From Smallanthus sonchifolius (taxonomy: Eukaryota; Streptophyta; Magnoliopsida; Asterales; Asteraceae): 64,000 nucleotides of DNA. Location of the stretch: the NCBI GenBank assembly GCA_023525975.1, contig CM042029.1, positions 80,024,849-80,088,848 of the forward strand, given 5' to 3'. The number at the start of each line of letters is the position of its first letter. Positions within the stretch are counted from its first letter, which is position 1. Positions 44,200-55,439 of the stretch are shown piece after piece. The position numbers were made by a program, and so were the translations under genes. The notes beneath the pieces are model-generated. The model was given only the letters and a program-made list of their open reading frames with translations, was not told the origin of the DNA and ran no database searches.

Positions 44200-44525
44200 T
44201 GTAAGATCATATGGTATGGTTTCGTGAGAGACCTTCCGTGAGAGACCTCGGGCTAGTGAGGGAGAGGGCACACCACCCCTTTGTTTTCGAGAAAATGTGA
44301 GTGGGTTCTTCACGGGAAGGAAAGAGGAAGGAGAAGAAAATGTGGTTGTACCTTGTTTTTGTATATTTATATCATTTGTTTAATGAATTTAATTCTCACA
44401 CCACCCTCACTCACTTAGATTTTCCCTTGTCAAGTGAGGTTGGTGTGAGATTGGTAGAATTTGAGCGTGACAACCATTTTTTTCCTCACTAAACCCTTAC
44501 CCACTTGGGTATACCACATGCTTTG
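44200..44525. mobile_element. Probable MITE
   Basis: ATATGGTATGG at the left and GGGTATACCACATG at the right are imperfect inverted ends. Inside, TCTCACACCACCCTCAC faces GAGGTTGGTGTGAGA as a hairpin, and the CACACCACC motif is shared with 10580-10830. The duplication is not resolved. Confidence 0.4.
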
Positions 44526-44848
44526 AGGATGCAAATCTGTTTTAATTCATTCCTATAGCGTTGTTGGTGTTGTTTTCCATCACCCCGAACTAGAAGCAAG
44601 TTGCAAACACGAGCAACTCGTTATTAGGTCCACTACGCCGAAACCCTAAGGACTCTTTGATGCTCAAGTGAGTCAAGATAAATAAGCATAGACATGTGTG
44701 TAAACATCGTATGTATCATGTGTGTGTAGAGAGAGTGTAAAGATGCAGAGTAGAGAGAAAGTATGTATGGAAATAATTACTAGAAAATCTGTATGGACAT
44801 AATGAATCGATACAAGAACTATAATTAGAAATTTTGTAATCTTACTAC

Positions 44849-45345
44849 TCTAATAAATAAAAATCTATTAAGGACACGTGTCACTCTCTGTTTCTCTTCA
44901 TCTTTATTTTCCCACCTCTCTCTCATATTAAATATTAGATTTTCTATTTATCTCTCATATTAAATAATAATCTTTATATTAATAAATATAATTACGAATA
45001 TTAATTATTTAATTATAAATAGTTATTATATCATCAATCAAATGAATTTAATATGAACTAACATTTATCAATTAAATTAAAAACTTAATATTCAGTTGAA
45101 AAAAAAATGTTTTAAAAACCAACTTAACAGACCTTATAACTGTCACGACAAATTACATTTATTAAAAACATATTTTGACAAATGTGTTTGTTAACAAATT
45201 ACATTATATTTTAATTCAACCGATGTAATATACTGGTTTATTCAACCAGTGTATTACACGGATTTTTAAAAATATAAAATTTTTATTACTAAATATATAA
45301 CATTTTATTTATTTAATCCGTATAATACACGGGATTTTAACCTAG
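44849..45345 (+). mobile_element. Non-autonomous Helitron
   Basis: It starts TCTAATAAATAAAAATC followed by GGACACGTGTCACTC. It ends with CCGTATAATACACGG and then GATTTTAACCTAG before T. These are Helitron TC and CTAG ends of the family seen at 9293 and 41938. About 497 bp, no coding sequence. Confidence 0.82.
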
Positions 45346-45627
45346 TTATTTATATAAGAGGAGAGTTTTGTGTGGTGTTATGTTGATCAAGGGACGAAGG
45401 CCAGGCCTATTTGTTAAGTGGACTACAAAATTGAAGTCGATGTCACTTTCTCAACAACCAAAATGCCAAGAACATCGCCACCATCTGACTTACAATTTTG
45501 TCATTAAAATATCAAACAAATACAACCTAGACAAATCCATTCTAGATTAATCTATCATGTCACAACTGCTTGCACGATATCAATCCGATACGAATATAAT
45601 CAAATTTTTCATTTTTAATTTTTCAAC
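45346..45627. other. Spacer, no gene seen
   Basis: A 60-codon plus-strand open frame at 45368-45550 has no recognisable features. Confidence 0.3.
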
Positions 45628-46047
45628 AATTTTAGTAAATAAGTTAACTTATTTATTTATTATAATCGTCGGAGTATGCTTTCATCGCTAATTCGTTGGA
45701 AAAAAAACATTTCTTACGGGTTTTATTCCAACAAACTTTTTTTTTGTCGGAAACTTGACGCTAACGACCAATTTCGATAAATTTCCCACGAAATCTCACT
45801 ACTAAAAAAATAAAAAATTTGAGACAACAGTTTTGTGGGAAATTTGTCGGAATTGGTCGTTAGCGACAAGTTCCCGACAAAAAAGTGTTTGTTGGAAAAA
45901 AAACCCGGTAGGAAATGTTTTTTCCGACAAAGTCCTGACTAATTTTCCGACGAATTAGAGACAAGCCTTTCGTCGGTAATTTTTGACAATATACCGACGA
46001 TTATAGTAAATAAATAAGCTAACTTATTTACTAAAATTGTCGAAAAA
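45628..46047. repeat. Long inverted repeat (foldback element)
   Basis: The left arm contains ACAATTTTAGTAAATAAG, TATAATCGTCGG, CTAATTCGTTGG, AACATTTCTTACGGG, TTGTCGG and CTAACGACCAATT. Each has its reverse complement in the same nested order in the right arm, ending CTTATTTACTAAAATTGTCG. The arms are about 180-200 bp with a short loop near 45790-45830, where CACTACTAAAAAAATAAAAA lies. The fold could give a long double-stranded RNA. No coding sequence or certain duplication. Confidence 0.8.
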
Positions 46048-46953
46048 ATGTAGGAAATCGTATACTTGTTTAGTTTACTTAATAAACACGTTTGGTTCAG
46101 GTTGTATTAAAATTAAACATGCCAACCATTTAACATGTTTGAAATTAGAATAAAAAACTAAAAAAATGGTAATTTAGTAATTTAGCATGTAAACTCATTT
46201 ATAATATGTTTACGGCTTTATTATGACTTATTTATAACCCGTCAAAACATTTATGACTCGGATAACATATTTACAACCCATTTTGACCTAACAAGTAACA
46301 ACATCTTTTGATAATGGATTACATATGTCATTTTTGGTCATACTTTTTATAGTTAATTACATGGATGGACCATTGTGATATGGTTTGATTACGGATATGT
46401 TCCTTAACTTTCACTTATTACACATTTAGTCCGTTGTTTGCTCAGCAAGTAACATGGTTAGTCCATGGAATGGATATTCGCTAACATTCATGTCAAATAT
46501 TTAACAAATAACCAAAATACTCTTAGGTTAAAAAACAAAAGAAAAGAAATATAAAATATTTAACAAATAACCAAAACCCGCACGAATCCCTGACGAACCC
46601 AACCACCTCCTCAACCAATTACAAACTATTTCTTGCAACCTCAATATTCAAAACTACTAGCTCAAAGTTCAACCAATCCAAATATATTATCTCAATTTTC
46701 GTGTGGCATATTCTCGCTTCAAGATATGGATCCAAATATACTATCTCAATTTTCGTACCAATGAAATATGTAAATGAGTAAACGAAATTGACTTTTTTTT
46801 ATTTAAATGCTTATTTTTTTTTTAAAGTTGGTGAGTAAATGAGTAGGGTGTTTCTAATAAAATCTGAGTAAATAAGTAGTTTTGAGGTGACAAAATTCTA
46901 TTGGGCAGTTTTGGTGAGTAAATAAGTAAATGAGTATTCCACCCTCTTCACCC
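46048..46953. other. Intergenic, no gene seen
   Basis: AT-rich. AATATACTATCTCAATTTTCG occurs twice near 46685 and 46737, and GTGAGTAAATGAGTA-type motifs recur near 46830 and 46915. Confidence 0.4.
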
Positions 46954-46956
46954 TTA

Positions 46957-47270
46957 GAGTATGTAGTATACTCTCACTTGAGCGAGCAAAGTGAGAATAC
47001 ATTTTTTGTCACATCGACGTCACATCAGCGTGATATGTTCCTCACTTGACAAGGGAAATACCACATATTTTATCATGAGGGACCCATCAAACACCCCCAC
47101 ACACAAATGGGGGACCCACCCAACACCTATAATTTTTCCCCTCACCCGCTTGAAGCCACTCATGAGAACTTGCTCACGCCCCTTCACGCAAGAGGGGGGC
47201 GGTGTTCCAATCTTGCTCACGCCATGGGCATTCTCACGTGGGAATACCTGTGAAGGTATACTCCATACCC
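46957..47270. mobile_element. Tourist-type (PIF/Harbinger) MITE
   Basis: 314 bp with inverted ends GAGTATGTAGTATAC and a reversed GGGTATGGAGTATAC. It is flanked by the trinucleotide TTA at 46954-46956 and 47271-47273. The TTA duplication and short ends fit Tourist MITEs. Open frames on both strands inside it are chance products. Confidence 0.75.
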
Positions 47271-47273
47271 TTA

Positions 47274-47813
47274 CATCTCTTTAAATTTAAACAATCCGGA
47301 AAATGAGAATGCATCCCATAAATAGATAGTTGTCCGATCCAAACAGAACTTTTGAAAAATATTTTGATTAATGATTATTGATAACAAAATACACATAACA
47401 CACTACACCAAATATAAGAATTTATAGATATTTATGAAATGTTATTATAAAAGTATACTGTTAAATTGTTAATTATATTTTTTAAATATGCCGTTGTCAA
47501 TATATTAATACAGTTTGGCACATTCTTGCCTTGTTTTATTTTTAACGGTTTTTGTTTTTCCATCATTTGTAATCTTATACATTTTTATTATAGATTAAAT
47601 ATCATAATTAAATTTCAGATCAAGCATAGGGAATAATTTGTAGCCTTTGTGTTTATGCAAGAAGACAATGTTTTGATTGCTGATGAGATTTGGGTGCATT
47701 GATTGCCAGTACTGTTTGAGATTGACATGGCCTTGGTTTTGGGATTCCAAACAATATATAAACAATTAAAACACTAAAATTGTTAATCAAATAACATTAT
47801 TAGGGAAATATTT
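47274..47813. other. Intergenic, no gene seen
   Basis: No recognised feature. Confidence 0.35.
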
Positions 47814-47816
47814 TAA

Positions 47817-48693
47817 GGGTGAAGGGTAACCCTCGGGTAACCCCAATCGGGGTTCGCAGGTAATGCGGGTAAAGCACCCCCAATGAATCGGGTAGTGAAG
47901 AGGGTAGGTTCTTTCGGGTATATCTAGGCTTGTAAACGAACCGAACAAACACAAACATCGATGTGTTCTTGGTCGTTTATTTAATTTTAATCGAACACGA
48001 ACACATAATCGAACACATTTTTTTATTCATGTTCGTTTATTAAGAAAATGAAAGTGTTCTTGTTCGTTCGTTAAAAAGCTAAACAAACATAAACGAACAC
48101 AAATGAACAAACATAAAAAGGAACACAAACGAACAAACATAAAAAACACAAACGAACATAAATTAACATTAATAAGCACACATGAACAAGTCTAATACTT
48201 AATAATTCATCCAAAAACACATGTAAATTAGTGGTTCAAATGTACATGATTACTCAGAAAACAAATGAACACAAACAAACGAACATAAATGAACGCTAAT
48301 AAACGAACATAAATGAACATATATTAACGAACATAAACGAACGTTCACAACACATAAATGAACGAACACGACATGTGTTCATGTCCGTTCGTTTAATTAA
48401 ACTAACAAAAAAATTTGTTCATGTTCGTTTGTTTAACTAAATGAACGAACATAAATGAACTTCCCGCCAAACAGTTCATGAACGTTTGGTTCATTTACAT
48501 GCCTATATATACCTGCATGTTTTGAGTAGTGAAAAGAGTTTTAAAATGGAAAAAAAAATTAGGGGGTATTAGGGTTGTGCCCCCTAATAGTTTTAGGTAT
48601 TATGGTTGAATTTGGGTAAACATGAGGTGTCACACCCTCATTGAATGTATTTGTTAGGGTAGTTTTTTGGTGAGAGTTGTGCCCCCTTCACCC
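47817..48693. mobile_element. PIF/Harbinger-type MITE carrying a nested element
   Basis: The outer ends GGGTGAAGGG and CCCCCTTCACCC are inverted and flanked by TAA at 47814-47816 and 48694-48696. Removing the nested 577-bp element leaves about 290 bp. The GC-rich ends contain GGGTAACCCTCGGG and GGGGGTATTAGGG-type blocks. No transposase. Confidence 0.68.
47927..48503. mobile_element. hAT-like palindromic element rich in GAACAAAC repeats, nested
   Basis: The ends GGCTTGTAAACGAACC and a reversed GGCATGTAAATGAACC are inverted. The flanks TATATCTA and TATATATA (8 bp) differ at one base. The interior is dominated by AAACGAACA/TGTTCGTTT repeats in both orientations. This end type (TGTAAACGARCC) recurs in the KH introns and at 58385. 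Confidence 0.72.
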
Positions 48694-48696
48694 TAA

Positions 48697-48939
48697 ATCC
48701 CTACTAAGAGCACTCACATTTGAGCCCTCATCCTCAACCTCATCTCCATATTTTTAACTAACACACTTAAAAACCCACTCCATCCCATTCCATATCTCCA
48801 TATTTAAAAAAAAATCAAACTCATCCTCCATATTTCTACTTTTTGGTATTTTTTGTGAATGGATGTGAGTGAAAGAAATAAAAAAAATATTTAAAAAAGG
48901 AATAAAGAGGTATTATTTAATTAGAACCTATGTATAAGG
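48697..48939. other. Spacer, possible MITE end
   Basis: GAGCACTCACATTTGAG starts near 48707 and is followed by repeated CTCCATATTT and ACTCATCCTCC segments, resembling a MITE arm without a partner. Confidence 0.3.
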
Positions 48940-49650
48940 CAAATCCCAGGTGGCTCGACGACCATCTGGACAGCTTGCCCAGTCAGCATAAGAGAAAACT
49001 TTAAGAGGAGGGGAACTCTACAAGTGAGCATCCATATATGCTTGAAGATGAGAGCCCGAATTTTGGCGAATGAGAAGACTATGATCAATTGTACGCTTTA
49101 GGTACCGAAGAATTCTTTTAGCTGCAAAGCAATGATTTCCCGAAGGGCATGCATGTACAGACAAACTTTGTTTATGGCATAGGTGATGTCAGGGCGTGAC
49201 AGAGTGACATAATGCAAGGCTCGAACTAGCTGACTTGAATTTCATAGGATCAATGAGCAGAGGACTGTCCCCAAGGGATAAGGGCTATGAAGTACTCATA
49301 GGTGAAGAAACATGTTTGCAGTCAATGAAGCCAGAATGTTGTATAAGATCTAAGATGTACTTCTTTTGTGAAAGAAGAATGTTTTTCCCTTGAGGAACCT
49401 GTTCAATTTCGAGAAAGGGTGCCAAGGTCCTTAACAGTAAAAGCTTTGCTTAGCTGCTGAATAACTTGACTAAACTACTTTTTCCAGCTATAAAGAGACC
49501 CTTTGCAGAAACCAAGCCTATAGAAAGATTCATAATGCTTTGGAGATCGATTTGTAACGATCGGGATAAAAAGTAAGCACCGAAAGAGGTAGCCGGTGGC
49601 GACGAGCGACGGTGTTGTATTTGTTGACGGTGGTTTGGCTCTGATACTAA
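48940..49650 (-). pseudogene. Copia RT/RNase H remnant
   Basis: The minus strand reads, with frameshifts, QKKYILDLIQHSGF, DCKHVSSPMSTSSPYPLG, then ALHYVTLSRPDITYAINKVC, an LYMHA segment and, near 48960, an RNase H piece around YADW and the PDGRRAT block. These are the RT thumb-to-RNase H segment of copia pol. The left part (49450-49659) would hold the element start but is unrecognisable, and gag, integrase and the RT catalytic core are missing. A primer-site-like GCTCTGATACTA (plus strand) at 49638-49649 marks the 5' end. This is a heavily deleted minus-strand copia element. Confidence 0.78.
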
Positions 49651-49830
49651 GATAAACACTGTATGTGTGTGTAATGTGTTTGTTGTATTGAGAAATTGTA
49701 TTTAGGGTTTAGAATTAAGAAGGTTTATATGGAACCCATATTTACAAAATCTACCTCTATCATTCATTAATTACATTTGTATAAGATACACGTCTAATTA
49801 CATTTGTATCTGAAACACTTGGAGGCTAAG
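49651..49830 (-). repeat. Probable 5' LTR remnant of the copia fragment
   Basis: It follows the primer site directly. AT-rich with TGTGTGTGTAATGTG; TTAATTACATTTGTATAAGA and a related CTAATTACATTTGTATCTGA occur near 49776 and 49795. The outer boundary is unknown because no second LTR is present. Confidence 0.45.
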
Positions 49831-50085
49831 GTTTTCTTTGTTAGCAGGCAGGTCAAGTGACTAGCGAAGCTTGCTTCAATAAGTGAATCTATTTTAAAAA
49901 AATATCAAGTTTTGAATTACTTTCTACCGATTGAATCTGTTAACCACCCATTTGTATTACTTTCAACCGTAGGGGTGCAAAACTGAAAAAACAGGGGGGT
50001 GTCTTGTGTTAATATTATAATTTGGAGGGTGCAAAATGTTAAATAATTCGAGTAACGGTGCCCCTCTTTTGGTGCTCAAACCCTA
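49831..50085. promoter_or_regulatory. Upstream region of the KH gene
   Basis: By position this is the proximal promoter of the plus-strand KH gene. A palindrome-like pair with AACCG motifs and the AGGGTGCAAAATG segment lies here. No core element can be singled out. Confidence 0.3.
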
Positions 50086-51195
50086 ATACAAAAAATCAAA
50101 AATGCAAAACCTGAAAACGACTGCTACAGTAGCTCACATTTATGGTGCTTCTTCTTCTTCTTCTTCTCCTTCTCCGTCCTCCATTCAGCTCTACACGCAG
50201 TAAGCAGTATATTTGAATCTATTCAAGTTTTTTTATTATTCATTTGGTGTATAAACCTTGAATTGATTCGATGTTTCGTGACGATTATGTGGCCATTTTG
50301 AATGTAGTAATTTAATTAATTATGTATAATAACGCACTTATCTGCTAACGAATTAAGAAGTTTTTTACTTCTATTTCCGAATTTGAACTTCACTTTCTCG
50401 GAAATGGAGGAATTGAGATTGTGTATTTTGTTAATGATGTGCATTTAGAATTTTGAGATCAACTGGAATATCCATTGATTAGGATTTTGTTGCTTGAGAC
50501 CAATTTTATAGTTCTGTAGTGATTTGTGTTTGAACTGGTGTTGTTTTTGGGGATTTTCTCGAAGCATAAGAATAACGATTTGTGAGATGTAAATGCGCGC
50601 AGTCAATGCTTGAATTTGATGATTTTAAATGAATAACCAGCTTCAGTATTCACATTTGTAATATTTCTGGTCTAGAAAGACATCCATTTGATTTTTTTTT
50701 TGATCATATGAACCATTTACCTCATTTGTTTACAAATTAAGCTGGCTCGCTCAGCTTGTTTGTCTTAACTAGCTGAAATGTTGAGCTCGGGTTGGCTCGT
50801 AAAAAGCTCGAGTCGGCTCATGGCTCGTCTAGGCATCTTTGTTTATTTAAAAAAATAGATTTGATATTTTTTACAAATATTGATATATATAAAAGTAAAA
50901 AGTAATATTTTTAACTTTTATACATGTTTTCTATTAGAAAATGCAAAAATGGCCGTATGATTATGGTCTATTTAAATATTGGGATGTTAGTGAAATTTAA
51001 ACTTAAAGTATGTTATAGTTTATATATATTAAAAAAATTAGGCTTTACTTTAAATGAGCAAAATGAGCAAGCTAATGAGCCGACTGCGAGCAAGCAGAAT
51101 TGTTATTGATTCATGAAACTAATTCTGTTCATTGGGCTATTTGTTTTCTTTTTAAGACTTGCAACCAAAGTGATTTTCCATAGTATTTTCTACTA
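50086..51195 (+). other. 5' UTR of the KH gene with an intron
   Basis: A CTT-rich leader (GGTGCTTCTTCTTCTTC near 50147) is followed by a donor ACGCA/GTAAGC at 50200 and an acceptor TTTTCCATAG ending at 51183, 12 bases before the ATG. An intron in the leader just before the start is common in plant KH genes. The transcription start is not visible. Confidence 0.6.
50735..51105. mobile_element. hAT-like element in the KH leader intron
   Basis: GGCTCGCTCAGCTTG and GAGCTCGGGTTGGCTCG at the left face AGCTAATGAGCCGACTGCG and GAGCAAGC at the right. It is rich in GCTCG motifs, like 52285-52735 and 58385. Ends are approximate. Confidence 0.5.
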
Positions 51196-51741
51196 ATGGC
51201 TGGCCCGATGACCGACTATGGAAAAAGATATCATCATCAATCTGATTTCCCTGCTGATGTGAAGGAACCACATGCTATTGGACCAGATGATACAGTGTAT
51301 AGATACCTCTGCCCTAGTAGAAAAATTGGAAGTATAATCGGTAGGGGCGGTGAAATTGTGAAGCAATTGAGGTTAGAAACTCATGCAAAAATTAGAATTA
51401 GTGAAAATGTGTCTGGTTGTGAGGAGAGAGTTGTCATCATCTATAGTTCAAGTGAAGAAACTAATAGTTGTGGGGATAATGTTGATCTTGTCTCACCTGC
51501 ACAAGATGCTTTATTCAAGGTGCATGATAGGATTATAGCTGAAGAAGCACTTGGTGATGATTTTGATGAAATTCAACAAGTTACTGTAAGAATGCTTGTG
51601 CCTTCTGATCAAATTGGATGTGTGATTGGGAAAGGTGGACAAGTTGTCCAAAATATACGCAATGAAACATGTGCTCAGATTCGTATTTTGGGCAGTGATC
51701 ATCTGCCAAACTGTGCACTGAGTTCTGATGAGCTTCTTCAG
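51196..51741 (+). CDS. KH gene exon 1 (KH1 and most of KH2)
   Basis: 546 nt, 182 codons, from MAGPMTDYGKRYHHQ to SSDELLQ. The donor follows CTTCAG. Both KH GXXG loops are intact. Confidence 0.9.
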
Positions 51742-54291
51742 GTACTAAAATTATGGTTTACGATTCGTGTTGGGTTTAGGCTTGAGGGTTGTATAACCCT
51801 GCCTGAACTCGACCCGATTAGTTTATGGTGTTGGAAAGTTAAACTCTAACCCGGGCATGTTTTTTTACACAGGTAACCTGTTTTCATGACTAGTGTCATA
51901 ACTCAACCACGATAAGACTAAGCAAACTAATATAAGATCAAAACTAATCCTTGTTTTCTATCGGTTTAACTCATTATACATATAATCAATATATAAATCA
52001 AAATCTCGTGTGTTTCGAATCAGATTAACTCAAAATCTGTACTGTTTTCAATATATGTGACTATACAATTATACAAATCAGATAATCTCATTGTAAAGAG
52101 TTATTGTCTGTTTAACACATTTGGAAAAGTGAACGTGAAATTATACTCACTCCATCCCAAATTCTTTAAACCAGAAAACCCATTTTTAAGATATGCTCAG
52201 TTAATGCAGATTTTAAATAGAAAAATGCCAATTTTACCCTTAATTTAAGATAGACATTGACTTGTAAAACTAGCATGACTCAATGATAAAGGTTTGAGAG
52301 CTCAAGCATGAGTTTTGGTCGTTCAGAGCTCTATTTCTAAACCTCTAGCTCGGCTTGGGCTCGGTTTATTAATAATATTATTTATATACATTTTTATATT
52401 ATTTTATATATATTTTTTATCTTAATTTTATATATAATAACATAATATATAATCTTTAGTTATTTTTGTCATAATTTTATATATAATAATAATTATTGTG
52501 TGAATATATATTTAGTATGTTAAATAAAAGTTATATAAATAATAGACTTGTTTAGGCTCTCAAACCTTGCCAAACTCAATACATGAAGTTCGGGTTCGAG
52601 CTCGTTCATTAAGTAAGCTCCAATATAATCTCGAGTTCAGGCTAAAGCTCGTTTAGGCTCAACTTGATTCGAGCTTTTGGCTAGTCGATCTCGAGTAGCT
52701 CACAAATGCTTGGCTCGTTTACACCCTTAGGTCATAAAGGGTAAAATGGGATAATTATAAATTATAACTTCAACCTTGAAAGTGGAAAATCATTTTGGGG
52801 CAAATTTAAAGATAAACATGGAAAATACCTTTGGTGTGGAGGAACTAATTTATAATATCTAAATTTTCAATTGTAATTTAAAGAAGTTGGCGGGATGGAA
52901 ATCGATACACTACAGTTTAGCCCCGACCCTAACCCGTTTGTGTTTTGTCGGGTTGGGAATTTCTTTCCTTACTAGAACCGTCTTTATCAGTTTTTTTTTT
53001 GAATCATTAATTGTGCTAAAATTTTGAAACTTTTTTATTTTTTAGATAAGTGGAGACACTACAGTTGTTAGGAAAGCTCTTTACCAATTGGCAGCTCGCC
53101 TTCATGATAATCCATCCCGGTCCCAACATCTACTTTTGTCTTCTAATCTCCACAGAGCCATTGGTGGCTACATGGGCCCGAACCCAGGTGCACCCATGGG
53201 TGCAGTCTCTTTAATGGGCCCATACACGAATTACAGAAACGATTCAGGTGATTGGGCAAAGGAATTCTCACTCAGATTTGTTTGTCCAACGGAAAATATT
53301 GGGGCGGTGATCGGGAAAGGTGGTGTAATTATCAAACAAATTAGGCAAGAATCTGGTGCATCTGTTACAGTACATAGTTCTGCTGCTGAAGGAGATGATT
53401 GCTTAATAACTGTATCTGCAAAAGAGGTATCCATAGTTGCAAAATTTACATAATCTGTGTTTTTATAGGGAACTACTAAAAATCTAGACATTATTTTTTA
53501 TAAAATTAGTGCCATCATGATTTATCTTTTTACAGTTATTTGAAGATACATCACCAACAATTGATGCAGCAATGCGTTTGCAACCTCGATGCAGTGAAAA
53601 ATTTGAAAAAGATTCTGGAATTTCTATACTCACTACTCGTTTGTTAGTCCCAAGCTCGCGAATAGGATGTTTAATCGGTAAAGGTGGATCGATTATTTCC
53701 GAAATGAGAAATTTAACAAGAGCAAATATCCGTATTATAAGTATAGAAAATGAAAGTCTCCCCAAAGTTGCATCTGAAGATGAAGAAATGGTTCAGGTAT
53801 TTTAATTCTAGAGTTAACTGTACAACTATTTAGTTGTTTATTTTCATTAAATGCCACTACTTTATATTGGTTCCATTTACATCAAATCTGTCAAAATACA
53901 GACTGGAATTCATTGAAAAATAGAAAAAATATTTTTGGGGAAAGTTTGAAAGATGTTAACGTTGTTCAACATGTTTTTTTTTAATTATTTATTTATTTTT
54001 GTTTTGTTTGATTTGGTATAAATGCAACCGGATATATACTTGTGTGGCGTATAAAGTAGTTTCAGTAGCTTGGAGGCTTTCTATACATTATCCCTTAATT
54101 TGTTAAAATTTGTTATTTTTGTTTACAATAATTGTACTTCTTATTGCTAGATTACCGGAGAGATTAATGTTGCTAGTAATGCTCTTTTACAAGTAACGAC
54201 ACGCTTAAGAGCGAATGTATTTGAGATGGACGTGCCAGACGTGTCGAGACATAAAAACCGCGATGGTAGTTCCCGAGGAAGTGGGTCCCAG
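51196..54291 (+). CDS. KH-domain RNA-binding protein, four exons seen, C-terminus not found
   Basis: Exons 51196-51741, 53046-53426, 53536-53796 and 54151-54291 are all phase 0 with GT donors and AG acceptors, giving 443 codons without a stop. KH1 (about residues 34-115) has the GRGG loop in IGSIIGRGGEIVKQLR. KH2 (128-205) has IGCVIGKGGQVVQNIR. KH3 (254-330) has IGAVIGKGGVIIKQIR. KH4 (about 339-425) has IGCLIGKGGSIISEMR. The exon 4 end (HKNRDGSSRGSGSQ) starts the linker that normally leads to a fifth KH domain in the plant HEN4/At4g18375-like group. That exon is not seen before the repeat block at 55440. Such proteins bind single-stranded RNA, mainly in the nucleus, in splicing or polyadenylation control; this role is inferred from family. 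The start is the first ATG after the leader intron and precedes KH1 by 33 residues. Confidence 0.9.
52146..52845. mobile_element. Stowaway-type MITE in KH intron 1, carrying a nested element
   Basis: The ends CTCACTCCATCCCAAATT and a reversed GTTCCTCCACACCAAAGG are inverted, with TA on both sides (52144-52145 and 52846-52847). Matched inner segments, such as CCCATTTTTAAGATA-type and AATTTTACCCTT versus a reversed CATTTTACCCTTTA, support it. The middle is occupied by a GCTCG-rich element at about 52285-52735. Confidence 0.65.
52285..52735. mobile_element. hAT-like element nested in the Stowaway MITE
   Basis: The right end reads TTGGCTCGTTTACACCCTTAG, the mirror of the TAAGGGTGTAAACGAGCC end type. 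The left end (GGTTTGAGAGCTCAAGC) is degraded. It is rich in GAGCTC and GCTCG motifs. The flanks ATGATAAA and GTCATAAA are weakly alike. Confidence 0.5.
53046..53426 (+). CDS. KH gene exon 2 (end of KH2, KH3)
   Basis: 381 nt, 127 codons. It reads ISGDTTVVRKALYQLAARL, then a Pro/Gly-rich linker (GGYMGPNPGAPMGA), then KH3 through ITVSAKE. Acceptor TTTTTTAG, donor GAG/GTATCC. Confidence 0.9.
53536..53796 (+). CDS. KH gene exon 3 (end of KH3, KH4)
   Basis: 261 nt, 87 codons, from LFEDTSPTIDAAMRLQPRC through KH4 to EDEEMVQ. Acceptor TTTTTACAG, donor CAG/GTATTT. Confidence 0.9.
54151..54291 (+). CDS. KH gene exon 4 (end of KH4, linker)
   Basis: 141 nt, 47 codons, starting ITGEINVASNALLQVTTRL and ending RGSGSQ before GTAACG. 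Reading through the donor would stop after four codons (VTMY). Confidence 0.88.
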
Positions 54292-55439
54292 GTAACGATG
54301 TATTAAAATTTTAAGTTGGTAGGATGTCTGGATGTTCGTTTTGAAAGTGATTATGTGAAATTAAATAATTCACTAAACGATATTAACTTTGATGAGTAGA
54401 AAATAGTGTTTGAAGTCGTAATAGTCAGATAATTTTAAAATTTTATTTGATTGTTTAGCAAATTAATGACCTAAAGTATATTTTTGTGAATGAAAAATAT
54501 AAGTCTCTAAGTTTGTGTAAATGAATAATAAAGTTTTAGAGCTAATTGCATAAATTGTTCATATCTTTTTTCTTTATAGATTTAATAATTACTTTAGCTG
54601 TTGGTTACATTTATGGCCCTTCTTTGGCCATCGGTGGTTTCAAAAGTGATCCACGTCCTGTCACATCAATACAAGGACAATCACTTTACATAATCACTAA
54701 ACTATGTAATGGTTTCATTGTAGTATTTAATTTTTAATTATTTCTTTTTATAAAAATATACCAACACCTTTGCCATTTGCCCGTGATTTCCCTCAAACCA
54801 TGAGCCCCGCGCCCCTATTCACACCCTCGGGGGGCGGTGTTTCGTGCCCCACGCCCCAGCCACCGTGGATCACGCCCCCTCTCACCCCTCCACTATGGAT
54901 CGCCTTAATGAAATGACCAAACTACTATTAGATTATATATTCTTTTTATTAATTTTATTTTACAGCATTTTATTTAATGTTCAGTAATTAAAATAAAAGT
55001 TATTTTTTTTTATTCTTTTTGAACCCTTAAAAGCTAACCCAACCGGTTCATGATCACATTTTAAGGCCTCTACACCGGCTGCCACCACAGCCTCACCAAC
55101 TGCGACCACCACCATCTTGTGCACCATCACTACCCTGGCCCCCTTGTCGGTTTGTGAAATCGACCTGTGGGAATTCATTTACCCTCCACAGTTTATGATG
55201 TACTACAACTGATGGTGTGGTTAATGCGAATAGTTTTGTGACTTTTATGTCTATACATGATTTAATCTTTTAGAATTCAACTTTTTAATAAATATGCCAT
55301 TCTTATTTATATAATTAAAATTGAAACTTATAAAGTTATAAAACCTAAATGAATGACAGTAATTTGAAAACTAGACTCAAGAACTTTACCCATTCACTAA
55401 TTGGAACTTTTAAAATCGGATAACATTATAATTAATATA
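54292..55439. other. Downstream of KH exon 4: no recognisable exon, MITE-like blocks
   Basis: Searched for the expected C-terminal KH motif (a GKGG loop) and not found. Candidate AG sites near 54580, 54965 and 55190 each lead to a stop within a few codons. A C-rich stretch at 54780-54900 (CCCCTCTCACCCCTCCAC, GGGGGGCGGTG) and a stretch on the reverse strand at 55040-55160 look like MITE material. Confidence 0.5.

Noticed and set aside
46991..47284. 97-codon plus-strand frame and its antisense partner
   Set aside because: Both lie wholly inside a Tourist-type MITE with inverted ends and TTA flanks.
54981..55178. Val/Ala/Gly-rich open frame on the minus strand
   Set aside because: Repetitive composition, no domain, and it overlaps a MITE-like GC-rich stretch downstream of the KH gene.
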